Shown here: in pieces, positions 52,459 to 62,966 of the stretch
How the letters are laid out: each line of letters begins with the position of its first letter
Numbering within the stretch: position 1 is the first letter of the stretch
Origin: Prostheceraeus crozeri
Taxonomy: Eukaryota > Platyhelminthes > Polycladida > Euryleptidae
Direction: 5' to 3'
Assembly: GCA_907163375.1 (NCBI GenBank)
Contig: CAJQUW010008924.1
Coordinates: 310,001-374,000, forward strand
Length of the DNA stretch: 64,000 nt
Program-made: the position numbers and the translations under genes
Notes under the pieces: model-generated
The model's input: the letters and a program-made list of their open reading frames with translations, nothing else
What the model was told of the DNA's origin: nothing
Databases searched by the model: none

Positions 52459-53634
52459 TTAAGTGAGTACATTTTCTTTAACTATATCATCTCAATGACA
52501 TGACGTCAGTACGTCTTTAGTCGTAGTTGCTTTGTGAATTTCATATATAAAGAATGTGCTGAAGACAGTTCTTCAGTCACTTTTGAGCCTGCCTAGCATG
52601 ACGCCAGCTCCTATATTTCAAACTTAAACCAATATTCTAAAGTGAGTTTGGAACGTTTTACATGTTACTATTTTCTAAGTTTATAAGTAGGTACATCAAT
52701 AAGTTCCAAACCTATAGAGTTAGAAAACAATTTGATCAAAGTAAATAAACTAAAAGTTATGACCATAGAAATTGACAGCAATAAAACCTCTAGAACGGAA
52801 ATTAAGCTTCATGCAATGCACAATAACGGCACATAAATCGCACGCATTTTCACTTAGATGCACCTGCCAACGTCTGTATCATTGGGTTAGAATCAGTCAC
52901 ATGAGTAAATCGAAGGTTTTAATTGGTTTTTCATGCCCCAACTTAGTTCCCCCGGATGTGCCGCGACCTTTAGTCAATTTCCATTCTAGCGAACTTCAGA
53001 TAAAAAGTTTATTTCTATGGTACAGACTGTCGGATTTCTATGGATTTTCATATCGGACGTATTTTCATATCTATGGTTATGACTATGAAATTTACCAAAG
53101 ACTTAAGCTATTCTCTTTTGTATAACATCCACTACCGTGATGTAACTTGAAACAATTTACATGTTACTATTTTCTAAGTTTATAAGTAGGTACATCAATA
53201 AGTTCCAAACCTATAGAGTTATAAAATGATTTAATCAAAGTTAATAAACTCTGTTACAACTTAACGTTCAGTTATTAATGTCACAATTTATCAGCTGTTT
53301 GATTTTGAATCTTGCTTAAGTGAATACATTCTCTTCAACTACATCATCTCAATGACATGAAGTCAGCCATGTTCCAAGCCACATCATAGTAGTGAGTATT
53401 ATACGAAAGAGAATAGCCAAAGTAGTCCGGTCTGGTAAGTTCATGCGTTTACCAGACCGGAAATATCTGTGAATGTTTGCAAGATGAAAGATAATGCAAT
53501 TTTAAAAGTTTTGAGTCGTGAGGTCCAAGATAATTCCGTAGAGGAGGAAAATCCTCACTTCTCAAAGTTGGCACTACATCACGATTTTTGGTTGATTTCA
53601 TTGGCTGAAGTTTGTTTGTCTGGAATGAATTCAT
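52459..53634 (+). repeat. Fold-back-type inverted arm, left
   Basis: 1176 bp matching 60437-61612 in inverted orientation at high identity. Its internal subrepeats, some in opposite orientation, include CATGTTACTATTTTCTAAG near 52660 and 53159, with a related unit outside the arm near 52350. It contains a TATA-like CATATATAAAG near 52543 and the CCGGTCTGGTAA hairpin. It ends TGGAATGAATTCAT. Two inverted copies about 6.8 kb apart look like the arms of one fold-back element or two copies of one repeat family. Confidence 0.75.
53427..53460. repeat. 12-bp-stem hairpin CCGGTCTGGTAA (left)
   Basis: CCGGTCTGGTAA, a 10-nt loop, then TTACCAGACCGG: a perfect 12-bp stem. The same 12-mer also occurs singly near 52446. 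Such hairpins can be transposon ends or recombination sites. Confidence 0.8.
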
Positions 53635-56085
53635 ATTGTCTAAACTCATTTTTATTATTCTCACATTGGTGATGACAATAAAGAACTTTGAATATTTTCC
53701 AAGCTAAAGTCCAAACATTATAATCAAGTCAATTACTGCCCATATTCTGTTGCATTCTTCTCATTCCAAAGCCACTGATGCATCACATTACTGTAAATTA
53801 CATTTAAAGGAAATGTGTAAGCAAGTAACAGCTAGATCATCGCTGCAAACTTACAAAAGCGTAGAAAATAACAACCTGTTGTCTAAACATAAATATATGC
53901 AACATATATTATAAGTGTCTAGGAAGATGCACAAATGCTTCCACCCGGACAGGCTATTTGACATGCAGCATTTTTACTTTTGGCTGTGTCAATTCATAAG
54001 TCGTTGTGAAATACCAAAGTTATATGTTGTCATTTTCTTTACTGAAATTCTTTAGTGTGTATATGGGCAGTGGCTATTACATCGGCTGAGGTGGAGCGAT
54101 TTTGGTCTCACGACTATTACACTGACTGAGCAGATGCAATTTTCGTCCATGTCTCCTACCACGCCTCATATTTCTCAAACATTGCGGACTCACATTTACT
54201 CAACGTGACAAGAATTATTCTTCAGAATGTGTGTTGACTCTCTGCTTTCCTTGCTTCACCATACTTTTGTCTTGATTTGTCTTCTAGGCTTTTTAGAAAT
54301 TCAGTGATTTCTTGAGCGAAATAAATTTATTTCCTAGCTATAAGACAATTTCGTTGAATCATATCACATTTCTAAGCTAATGACTGAATAAAGCTTGGTG
54401 ATTGAGAAATCATCAGCTCGAGTAGAGCAGAAAGTGTTGGAGCTAGACACTCCAGCAATCCCAAAAATTCGTGTACTATGTCGCTTCAACAGGACATTAT
54501 CGTGCATTAACGCTTCACATTCTAATATAGAGCGAATTGGTATTTTATGGTTCAATAGCGACTAAATAGGGTAGTCATGAACTACCAGTAAATAGGCCTA
54601 CACGTGCATAAAAATGTAGGCATTGGAAAAACGGGCATGTTTCGTAGAGATAACCATGCTTTGCCATTTTTTAATATTGACATTGTCATTGCCAATTACC
54701 ATTCGTCACAAACACTGACACCTGCCAACTTCAGCGAAACTTCGAAGACGAAAAACTTAGCGAAGAACTTTTGGCTAATGCGACTGGTTGGTAAATGTTA
54801 CCGAGGAGCTTTTCTAGTAACAACTTTCCTATGGCTTATTGAAAGTGTACAGAACATTCCGCAGCTTTATAATAATGATTTTCTTCCCTTAAGACACTAG
54901 AACATAATAGTGCAGATAATTAAGTGCCAGTTTTGGATATGGTCATCATGTCCACTCGGTCTACATGCATAGTGGCTTAATTCAACATTGATATCAAATG
55001 AATGAGAAGGCACTTTTTACAATAGTATGTTCACATTGGAGGACACTCTAGGAAAAATCACGTACGATTCTCATCGTCATAAAAGATGCAGTTGTTCAGA
55101 TATGATCAATGTTCGGAGAGATTGACCGCTCATCGAATGCGTTGCATCAAGACCTGTGAATAATCTTGTTGATATGGCTGATGATCTTTCTCAAACTCAA
55201 TGGTTATCATTCTCATTTGAAGCCAGTTTACTTGGACTCGTTGTGAAAATGAATTGTCCACCCGGTTGCACGAGCTTGCCACCTTTACAGGACACGAATT
55301 TAAGACAGGGCCCTCACAGGATAATATGTACTCCATGTCTACCACGAGCCTTTTGCGTCTAATGAGCTCTTCCGAATTGGTCTGTATTTCTCTGATTAAA
55401 TGAGAAGTTCGCAGTCTCGATTCAGAAATAGTGACATGGAATGTGTTCAAGTCATCTTCTATCATATGTTGTCATAATGTTTCTGATCGGTGATGCATGC
55501 GAGAATGTCGCCGTAACATTCTGCAGCATGTTTCGTCCAACTATATTTACATAGTCCTCCGTGAAGAGAACCTCCCTCTCTTTCAGTAATCTAGTTTGAT
55601 CGATCGGCATGAATCTTGCCTTTTGGCTTATTTTATCGATCCACTCATGCATTTAGTCGATTAATTTTTCGAATGACAAATTTCATTGTATGCATCATTC
55701 AGCAGTTTTCAGGCGCCTTAGTACAATGTATTTAGGTTCCTCCAGCAAAATGGTCTCCAAAGTGGTCTTTCTGAAAACTGGCCAAGGGAAGCCAAAAATA
55801 AAATTTTAATAAAAAACGATTTCAGCAGCATTAAAAAACCAAGTTTCTGTTCAAATTTCAATTGGAAAGTCAATGGTGCGTGGTTGTTTGTGGAAGTAGG
55901 CCTAAATAGACCTGTTTTGAAGCTGTCAGAGGCTATCAAGCCTTCGGCTAAAATTTGAACAGAAATTTGGGGGTTAGGTGCTGCTGAAATAATTTCTGTT
56001 ATTAAAATTTTGCTTTGTGGCCTTCTGTTGGAGAGTTCTTAAACCATTGTGCATGAAGACCATTTCAACTGCCATCATGCATTTC
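53635..56085. other. Unassigned DNA between the left arm and the Tc1-like element
   Basis: No recognised gene. A CAATAAAGAAC motif near 53678 resembles a LINE or mRNA 3' end. Small minus-strand frames at 55130-55652 have some coding look (e.g. LIREIQTNSEELIRRKRLVV) but no family. TAGGCCTA at 54593 and 55897. Confidence 0.45.
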
Positions 56086-56094
56086 TATACCTTT

Positions 56095-56300
56095 TCAACA
56101 TTAAATTGAGAATAGTCAAGATTGAATTGAGAACAGCCAAAATTGAAATGGGAATAGTCCAGATTGAAATGAGAATAGTCAACATTGAAATGAGAATTTC
56201 AATATCAAAATGAGAATAGTCAATATCAAAATGGGAATTGTCAATATTAAAATGAGAATAGTCAATATCAAAATGAGAATAGTCAATATTAAAATGAGAA
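56095..56300 (+). repeat. ~21-bp tandem array in the left inverted repeat
   Basis: About ten units of the type AAAATGAGAATAGTCAATAT. They create an antisense frame of repeated HFDIDYS peptides, which is a by-product of the repeat and not a gene. Possible multiple transposase-binding sites. Confidence 0.85.
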
Positions 56301-56574
56301 TTTATTTTTAATGATTTTTTCCCTACTTTTGACAGTTTATCCTTACTAAAATCATACACCTGACATGCCAAGACGGTAGAGGAGGATGTCTGGATGTTGA
56401 TAATGACTGCAGTTCATAGTTTTTAACATAAGTACGTTTATGAAACTCACTATCTTAATTTCAAAGCATGATGTACATATACTATATAAAGTACATCGAC
56501 ACAAGGAGTTTATGCGTTTACTTTACGTATATAATGCTTCGGTTTTTTAACGATAGGTTTCCCTACTAAATGAT

Positions 56575-57028
56575 CTAAATGAAAATTAAGCCTACTTGCA
56601 ATTGAGGGTATTTAAAACGTTCATCAGATTCATAAAAGAACAATCCTTCTTGATTTTGATCAATTAACCTATCCTCACACTGCAATGACAGCGCAGTGAC
56701 TGGTGTTCCCCAGGCATCATCTTTCAAGAGTATACAAAAAGGATTGGTGATATGATAGATAATTCTTTTCGTGAGAATTCTGTCTGATGCACATTTTAAG
56801 CATAGATATCTAGAACTCGGTGACTGGTGACTGGCATTCCCCAGGCATTTTCTTTCAAGATTATTAAAGAAAAAGGATTGGTGAATGACTATTCTTTGCG
56901 TGAGAATTCTGTCTGATGCGCATTTCAAGCATAGATATCTATAAAACTCGACATATATAAGAATGATATGGTAGGCAATTCGAACAGAAACACGGAACCA
57001 TCTACTTCGCGGAGAGAACCTAAGCAGA
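56575..57028. repeat. Duplicated leader segment upstream of the transposase
   Basis: Two related ~110-bp segments, each with GTGACTGG(C/T)(A/G)TTCCCCAGGCAT, an AGGATTGGTGA and a GTGAGAATTCTGTCTGATGC block, lie near 56695-56810 and 56825-56940. No coding role seen; probably promoter or untranslated sequence. Confidence 0.6.
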
Positions 57029-58084
57029 ATGTCAGAGTCCCAGTACATGAAGAAGGTGGATGCATCGGGGAAAAGGTCTCCGATTTTGGCCTCTTTCAAT
57101 AGCGGTGGTGAATGGAGACAATTGGTTACAAGTTTAGATGTGAAAACGTCGACTGCATATCGATGGATTCGCGAAGGCGAAAAGTCTGACCGACGAGGAG
57201 GAAACCGCCGTCGCAAACTGAACGATGATCATCGTCAGTTTCTGATCACGAGAATTGAGGATAATCCAAGGGTAACTCTGACTGATTTGAAGAATCAATT
57301 GAATTCAACATACAGTATCGTAGTTTCAAAGGAATGCATTCGACAGCATTTAGATACTTCTCTATATACGTCGAAAGCTATACGTTTTGAACCAGAGAGG
57401 GCCAATATGCAAGTTAACAAAGAAATGCGGAAACAATTTGCAACCGATCTTTTACATTATCAATCGATGAATTTGCCTGTCCTATATATGGATGAAACAA
57501 ACTTCAATCTCCATATCACAGGGAAGGAGGGTCGGTCACTTCGAGGAACTCGATGTACAACAGTGGCTGCTGGAAGTCGAGGAGCCAACGTACATCTCAT
57601 TGGATGTATCAGCAGTATCGGTTTGATACACCATGAGGTTCGACGAGGATTCTTCAAGAAAGAAGATGCCACAGAATGGGTCCGTGAATGTCTGAGACGT
57701 GCCAATGAAATCTACAACTCTATTGTTGTGTTGGTCTTGGACAATGCCCCATGCCATGCTGGTATTGATGAAGTTATTCAGGAGGAAGAGTTTCGGATGC
57801 ATTTCATTTTGCGGCTAGCACCATACAGCCCGATGCTAAATCCAATCGAGCGAGCATGGTCATGTTTAAAAGCCGCTGTGAAAAGCAGACTTGCAGAGCA
57901 GATGCAGAGTATACTTTCCAACGATCATGCAGGCATCAGTCAAACTGAAGCGAGATTACGACAGCTTGAGAGTGCGATAGTCAACTCAATACCAGAAATA
58001 ACACCGAGCAAATGTACGAATTTCGTGGCGTCCATCCAGAACCTACTACCTAGTGTGTTGAACCTAGAAGACGTTCAGTTCTAA
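57029..58084 (+). CDS. Tc1/mariner (IS630) superfamily transposase
   Basis: 351 residues. N-terminal helix-turn-helix (LVTSLDVKTSTAYRWIREGE) and a second HTH after the basic hinge RRGGNRRRKL (TLTDLKNQLNS, VSKECIRQHLD). The catalytic domain follows: first Asp in LYMDETNFNLHI, the GRSLRGTRC segment, second Asp in VLVLDNAPCHAG, and final Glu in YSPMLNPIERAWSCLK. I count 35 residues between the second Asp and the Glu (DD35E). All three catalytic residues and the HTHs are present, and length is normal for the superfamily. The start ATG follows a leader with duplicated segments. It cuts and pastes its own inverted repeats at TA. Likely functional as far as sequence shows. Confidence 0.9.
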   Translation: MSESQYMKKVDASGKRSPILASFNSGGEWRQLVTSLDVKTSTAYRWIREGEKSDRRGGNRRRKLNDDHRQFLITRIEDNPRVTLTDLKNQLNSTYSIVVSKECIRQHLDTSLYTSKAIRFEPERANMQVNKEMRKQFATDLLHYQSMNLPVLYMDETNFNLHITGKEGRSLRGTRCTTVAAGSRGANVHLIGCISSIGLIHHEVRRGFFKKEDATEWVRECLRRANEIYNSIVVLVLDNAPCHAGIDEVIQEEEFRMHFILRLAPYSPMLNPIERAWSCLKAAVKSRLAEQMQSILSNDHAGISQTEARLRQLESAIVNSIPEITPSKCTNFVASIQNLLPSVLNLEDVQF

Positions 58085-58579
58085 ATTATTCAATTATGCA
58101 ATTTACGTGTGTATGATTACAAACGAAAACAATCTTTGGAAATTGATTTTTTTATTTATTATTCAAATGGGTGAGAGATTTATGAAATATAGTGTAAACT
58201 GCTTATTATCATTAGATTCACAGTACATACTATATCTATCAATTGATTCGCCGTCATTAAATTACGTCAATTTAATGTTTATTATTTTTACGTCTTTGAA
58301 TACAGGTAATTCTCCAAACGACAAAGTCGTGTTATTTAAAAGAATGAAGCATTATATACGTAAGGTAAACGCATAAACTCCTTGTGTCGATGTACTTTAT
58401 ATAGTATATGTACATCATGCTTTGAAATTAAGATAGTGAGTTTCATAAACGTACTTATGTTAAAAACTATGAACTGCAGTCATTATCAACATCCAGACAT
58501 CCTCCTCTACCGTCTTGGCATGTCAGGTGTATGATTTTAGTAAGGATAAACTGTCAAAAGTAGGGAAAAATCATTAAAA

Positions 58580-58790
58580 ATAAATTCTCATTTTAATATT
58601 GACTATTCTCATTTTGATATTGACTATTCTCATTTTAATATTGACAATTCCCATTTTGATATTGACTATTCTCATTTTGATATTGAAATTCTCATTTCAA
58701 TGTTGACTATTCTCATTTCAATCTGGACTATTCCCATTTCAATTTTGGCTGTTCTCAATTCAATCTTGACTATTCTCAATTTAATGTTGA
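58580..58790 (-). repeat. ~21-bp tandem array in the right inverted repeat
   Basis: Mirror image of 56095-56300 with the same number and order of units. Confidence 0.85.
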
Positions 58791-58801
58791 ATAGGGATAT
58801 A

Positions 58802-59440
58802 TTGCCACGAGATTGTAGAAGACGATCTACCAATCGTCAATCAAAAGTTTTCTTTCCCCTTTAGCAAATTTAGCATTCGAATCATCAATCACCTTGACTA
58901 ACTCATCATGATTACAACTGCTGTCGATCCACCTAAGCGGTATGTATCCACCCTCTTTGTTATGTCTTAACCTGAAATTGTACTTTTGAATCTTGCTGTA
59001 TGATCTTGTTTTAATTCATCAATTTATTCTAAGAAAAGTTGCGAAATTATGATTTATGATTTGTATTTTTAATTCATAGCCAATTCTGTAATTCTAGAAC
59101 TCAAGAGTTCTAGGTATTTGTTAGTTGCTTCTTATTTCAATATACTTCTACTATGACATGGATGTGTTTCAATTGCTGAATTACTTAGAAATATAGCATG
59201 GCGACGACGGTGGGATCGTGATCAGGTACATGTATCCACAGATAGGAATCTGCAACTCTTTGGAAGGATTATAGGGTCGCATGGAACTTCTCTTTTACCT
59301 CTTGCGCTGGATGCCATCATCAGTGCATCCATGACAGACGACACGTTTTTGAGGTTGTTTCTGGATTTGTTTCATTCCTGCTTCAATTACTAGCCAAAAT
59401 AAACTACTCTCAAAGGATGGGGGAGCACAAAAAAGTATGT
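58802..59440. other. Unassigned DNA between two DNA transposons
   Basis: No gene or repeat recognised. Confidence 0.5.
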
Positions 59441-60436
59441 TACAGTGGAAGCTCGAATATCGGGCACACGTCTCAAATTTTGGTTCCCGTAAGTTATTTT
59501 TGAGCTCGAATATCGGGGCAGAACCTCGAATAACGGGCACATACTTTTTACATAATATTTTACCAATTATATAAAGCTGAGCGACACATGTGGTAGACTA
59601 TAGGAAGTTAAATAAATTATTTTGCATCTCTGAATACACAGAAAATGCTGTCAACTGGACGCGTAGATTAACCTTTATCTCCTGCTCGGTTATGCTTATG
59701 CTTGAATTAACAAGCACACAGCGAGGCGTTCAAGTGAACGCTTATCGTCAAATATAGTTGCTTATCGTGTCACCATGATGCATAACTGGTCTCAATAGGC
59801 TGTTCTCAATAGGGTATTCTCATAGGCTTACGTAATCAGCGAATAAGCGGTCACAACCTAGTCAGTTGCCTCGATAGGTATCAAGGTCGTCAGTTTGCAA
59901 CTTCTGTGACTTGATCGGCGCACCTACATCAACATGCCATCAGATCTTACAGTTGATCAGAAATTAGACATTCTGAAACTTCTAGACGAAGGAAATTCAG
60001 AACGAATATGCGCAGAAAAATACGGTGTTGTAAAAGGCACAATCAACAGATTGAGGCGGTCAAGGGCGACGTTCGAATCGTTGGCTGATGATTCAAGTGG
60101 CTGCGATCTAAAGAAGAGAAAGACCTCTGCGATTCGTCCGAAGTATTCTGAAATCGAAGATGCCATTGTCAAGTTCTTGGAATTAGCCAGAGAAAAAGGC
60201 ATGTCAGTAACTGGTCCTATGCTTCGAACATTAGTCGAACGAGAAGCTAGCAAGCGGGGAATAACTGAGTCTCTTGTATCCGAGGGTTGGCTAGGAAAAG
60301 TCAAAGCTCGCAACGGCATCGTTGGAAGGCATCTATCCGGCGAGGCAGGTGGAGTAAATACAATTGTGGTGAATAACTGGAAAGAGGAACTACCTGGAGT
60401 TATTGAGACTTACAACCCAAGTGATATATTCAATGG
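59441..60436 (+). mobile_element. Tigger/pogo transposon, 5' part only
   Basis: Begins TA|CAGTGGAAGCTCGAATATCG, the typical pogo/Tigger end, with two further copies of the CTCGAATAtCGGGgCA motif within 100 bp. The transposase starts at 59934. The element stops abruptly at about 60436 where the right fold-back arm begins. Its 3' half is not found elsewhere in the window. Confidence 0.8.
59934..60436 (+). pseudogene. Tigger/pogo transposase, N-terminal DNA-binding half
   Basis: About 167 codons open from MPSDLTVDQKLDILKLL. A CENP-B-type N-terminal HTH (CAEKYGVVKGTINRLRRSRA) is followed by the second, Tc5-type HTH domain (AIVKFLELAREKGMSVTGPM and SEGWLGKVKARNGIVGRHLSG). The frame reaches YNPSDIFN, the point where the DDE catalytic core (ADETGLF-type motif) normally begins, and is then cut by the repeat arm. 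It could still bind transposon ends and act as a repressor-like fragment, but cannot catalyse. Confidence 0.88.
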
Positions 60437-61612
60437 ATGAATTCATTCCAGACAAACAAACTTCAGCCAATGAAATCAACCAAAAATCGTGATGTAGTGC
60501 CAACTTTGAGAAGTGAGGATTTTCCTCCTCTACGGAATTATCTTGGACCTCACGACTCAAAACTTTTAAAATTGCATTATCTTTCATCTTGCAAACATTC
60601 ACTGATATTTCCGGTCTGGTAAACGCATGAACTTACCAGACCGGACTACTTTGGCTATTCTCTTTCGTATAATACTCACTACTATGATGTGGCTTGGAAC
60701 ATGGCTGACTTCATGTCATTGAGATGATGTAGTTGAAGAGAATGTATTCACTTAAGCAAGATTCAAAATCAAACAGCTGATAAATTGTGACATTAATAAC
60801 TGAACGTTAAGTTGTAACAGAGTTTATTAACTTTGATTAAATCATTTTATAACTCTATAGGTTTGGGACTTATTGATGTACCTACTTATAAACTTAGAAA
60901 ATAGTAACATGTAAATTGTTTCAAGTTACATCACGGTAGTGGATGTTATACAAAAGAGAATAGCTTAAGTCTTTGGTAAATTTCATAGTCATAACCATAG
61001 ATATGAAAATACGTCAGATATGAAAATCCATAGAAATCCGACAGTCTGTACCATAGAAATAAACTGTTTATCTGAAGTTCGCTAGAATGGAAATTGACTA
61101 AAGGTCGCGGCACATCCGGGGGAACTAAGTTGGGGCATGAAGAACCAATTAAAACCTTCGATTTACTCATGTGACTGATTCTAACCCAATGATACAGACG
61201 TTGGCAGGTGCATCTAAGTGAAAATGCGTGCGATTTATGTGCCGTTATTGTGCATTGCATGAAGCTTAATTTCCGTTCTAGAGGTTTTATTGCTGTCAAT
61301 TTCTATGGTCATAACTTTTAGTTTATTTACTTTGATCAAATTGTTTTCTAACTCTATAGGTTTGGAACTTATTGATGTACCTACTTATAAACTTAGAAAA
61401 TAGTAACATGTAAAACGTTCCAAACTCACTTTAGAATATTGGTTTAAGTTTGAAATATAGGAGCTGACGTCATGCTAGGCAGGCTCAAAAGTGACTGAAG
61501 AACTGTCTTCAGCACATTCTTTATATATGAAATTCACAAAGCAACTACGACTAAAGACGTACTGACGTCATGTCATTGAGATGATATAGTTGAAGAGAAT
61601 GTATTCACTTAA
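60437..61612 (-). repeat. Fold-back-type inverted arm, right
   Basis: Inverted partner of 52459-53634, same length. It begins ATGAATTCATTCCA. Past 61612 it carries one additional subrepeat unit (to about 61775) that the left arm lacks in that place. Frames of 117 codons occur on both arms as mirror copies but have no known motif. Confidence 0.75.
60611..60644. repeat. 12-bp-stem hairpin CCGGTCTGGTAA (right)
   Basis: Same hairpin as at 53427-53460, conserved in both arms. Confidence 0.8.
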
Positions 61613-61985
61613 GCAAGATTCAAAATCAAACAGCTGATAAATTGTGACATTAATAACTGAACGTTAAGTTGTAACAGAGTTTATTATTTTGATCAAGTCA
61701 TTTTATAACTCTATAGGTTTTGAACTTATTGATGTACCTACTTATAAACTTAGAAAATAGTAACATGTAAATTGTTCCAATGTGATAAATGTTCTGAATA
61801 GAATTATCAACCACTCAAAATTTCAAATTTCTCGCACTTGTCAATTGATCCACTTAAAGAAACCATATATCGGGCACATGAGGCCTCAGCTGAGGATGTT
61901 TATAATTTATTTATGTGGTAATCACATTTTCAAATTTTGCGCATTTATTAATTGCTGCATTAAAACGAGACTTTTGAAGACGTGA

Positions 61986-62040
61986 ACCTAGGGTTATGGT
62001 TAGATTAGTGTTAGGTCAGGTTAGGGTTAGGGTTTTAGTC
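61986..62040 (+). repeat. Short telomere-like stretch
   Basis: Degenerate TTAGGG-type repeats (CTAGGGTTATGGTTAG, then TTAGGTCAGGTTAGGGTTAG). Too short for a telomere; possibly an interstitial remnant or chance low-complexity. Confidence 0.5.
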
Positions 62041-62589
62041 AAGATGAGAAGAAAGAGTACCTATGGCGCTCGGAGCCCATAGGTAAATATGCACTCGAAG
62101 ATGTTTGTGCCCTATAATCCGAGAAATGTCGAGGTCCCCCGCAGCGCGCCATGTATGCAGTGCATGAAGGCCAAAGGTCGTGCTAGGTCAAGGTCGATGG
62201 TAAAAGTGTTCAGTATTGTGATTATTTTCAGTTGTAAACTTTAAGTTTGGAACTTGGACAGAATCTGGAAAAATTTGTCATTTTTCGAGAAAAACGTGGA
62301 AATTTTGCACTTGCATGCGCATGCATACAACAAGAATTTTTTCAGCAAATGGGTGCATACCTTATATCATTGGAAAGCTCTTTTCATTGTGATTCCAAAT
62401 GAAAACAACTTCACAACAACTTCAGGATTGGAATTAATTGATTGGAATTGATGCAATTTCAGGACTTACATACTTCCTAAACAAAGGAATTCCCAACAGC
62501 CAATCAGAAGTGTTCTAATTCTCCCTCCTTAGGCTACATACGTCGTGGGATAGTTCCAATTGCTATCTATTCTAATCCTCACTACTGTC

Positions 62590-62966
62590 ATGACAGGACG
62601 TTCAAGCAATCTTATCTTATCGGGGAACACAGCGGAACCTATTGAAGGCGGCAAACTCAACGGTGTGATTGCAGAGATAGAAGACTAGTCCACGAGTGGT
62701 GAGATCTTCTTCTCTGGTACCTCCTCTGGGATATTCCTAAATGGTGGAAAACTCGACGCCGTTATGAAACTGTCATGGGGTGTGAAGTCTTCTTATGGAG
62801 AGTACTTTCAGTGACGGACCTACAACTTCGAAGCGGTCAGCCGGTCGTTTGCCCCGTCCACATAACGGAGTATGACTATTCGAATAACACTGCTTTCCAT
62901 CAGTGGGGAGAGGGCTTTCTCTCTGAGATGGCCGTCATGTACCCTAACGCATTTTCACGTATTTAA
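62590..62966 (+). other. Coding-looking patch of unknown nature
   Basis: Higher GC than its surroundings. One frame gives NLILSGNTAEPIEGGKLNGV and, later, IFFSGTSSGIFLNGGKLDAV, two similar peptides suggesting an internal repeat. Another frame gives VTDLQLRSGQPVVCPVHITE and onward to a stop at 62966. It may be a decayed or spliced gene. No family recognised. Confidence 0.3.

Larger units (their letters stand above)
56088..58801 (+). mobile_element. Tc1/mariner-superfamily transposon with long inverted repeats, apparently intact
   Basis: Inverted repeats of about 0.45 kb (56092-56545 and 58343-58790) match nearly base for base and flank a single 351-codon transposase. The ends are CAACATTAAATTGAG next to TA-containing flanks, fitting a TA target, though exact end bases are uncertain by a few positions. 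The outer half of each inverted repeat is an array of ~21-bp units. Small spacing, matching arms and an open transposase suggest recent activity. Confidence 0.82.

Noticed and set aside
52772-53125. 117-codon ORF in both fold-back arms as a gene
   Set aside because: Conservation follows from the arms being recent copies; no motif, and other frames in the same place are equally open.
53449-53672. Opposing ORFs at the inner end of the arms
   Set aside because: Both strands are open over the same bases, and neither has a recognisable family; no basis to choose one.
56075-56371. ORF encoding repeated HFDIDYS peptides
   Set aside because: It is the antisense translation of the ~21-bp array in the transposon's inverted repeat and has no independent support.
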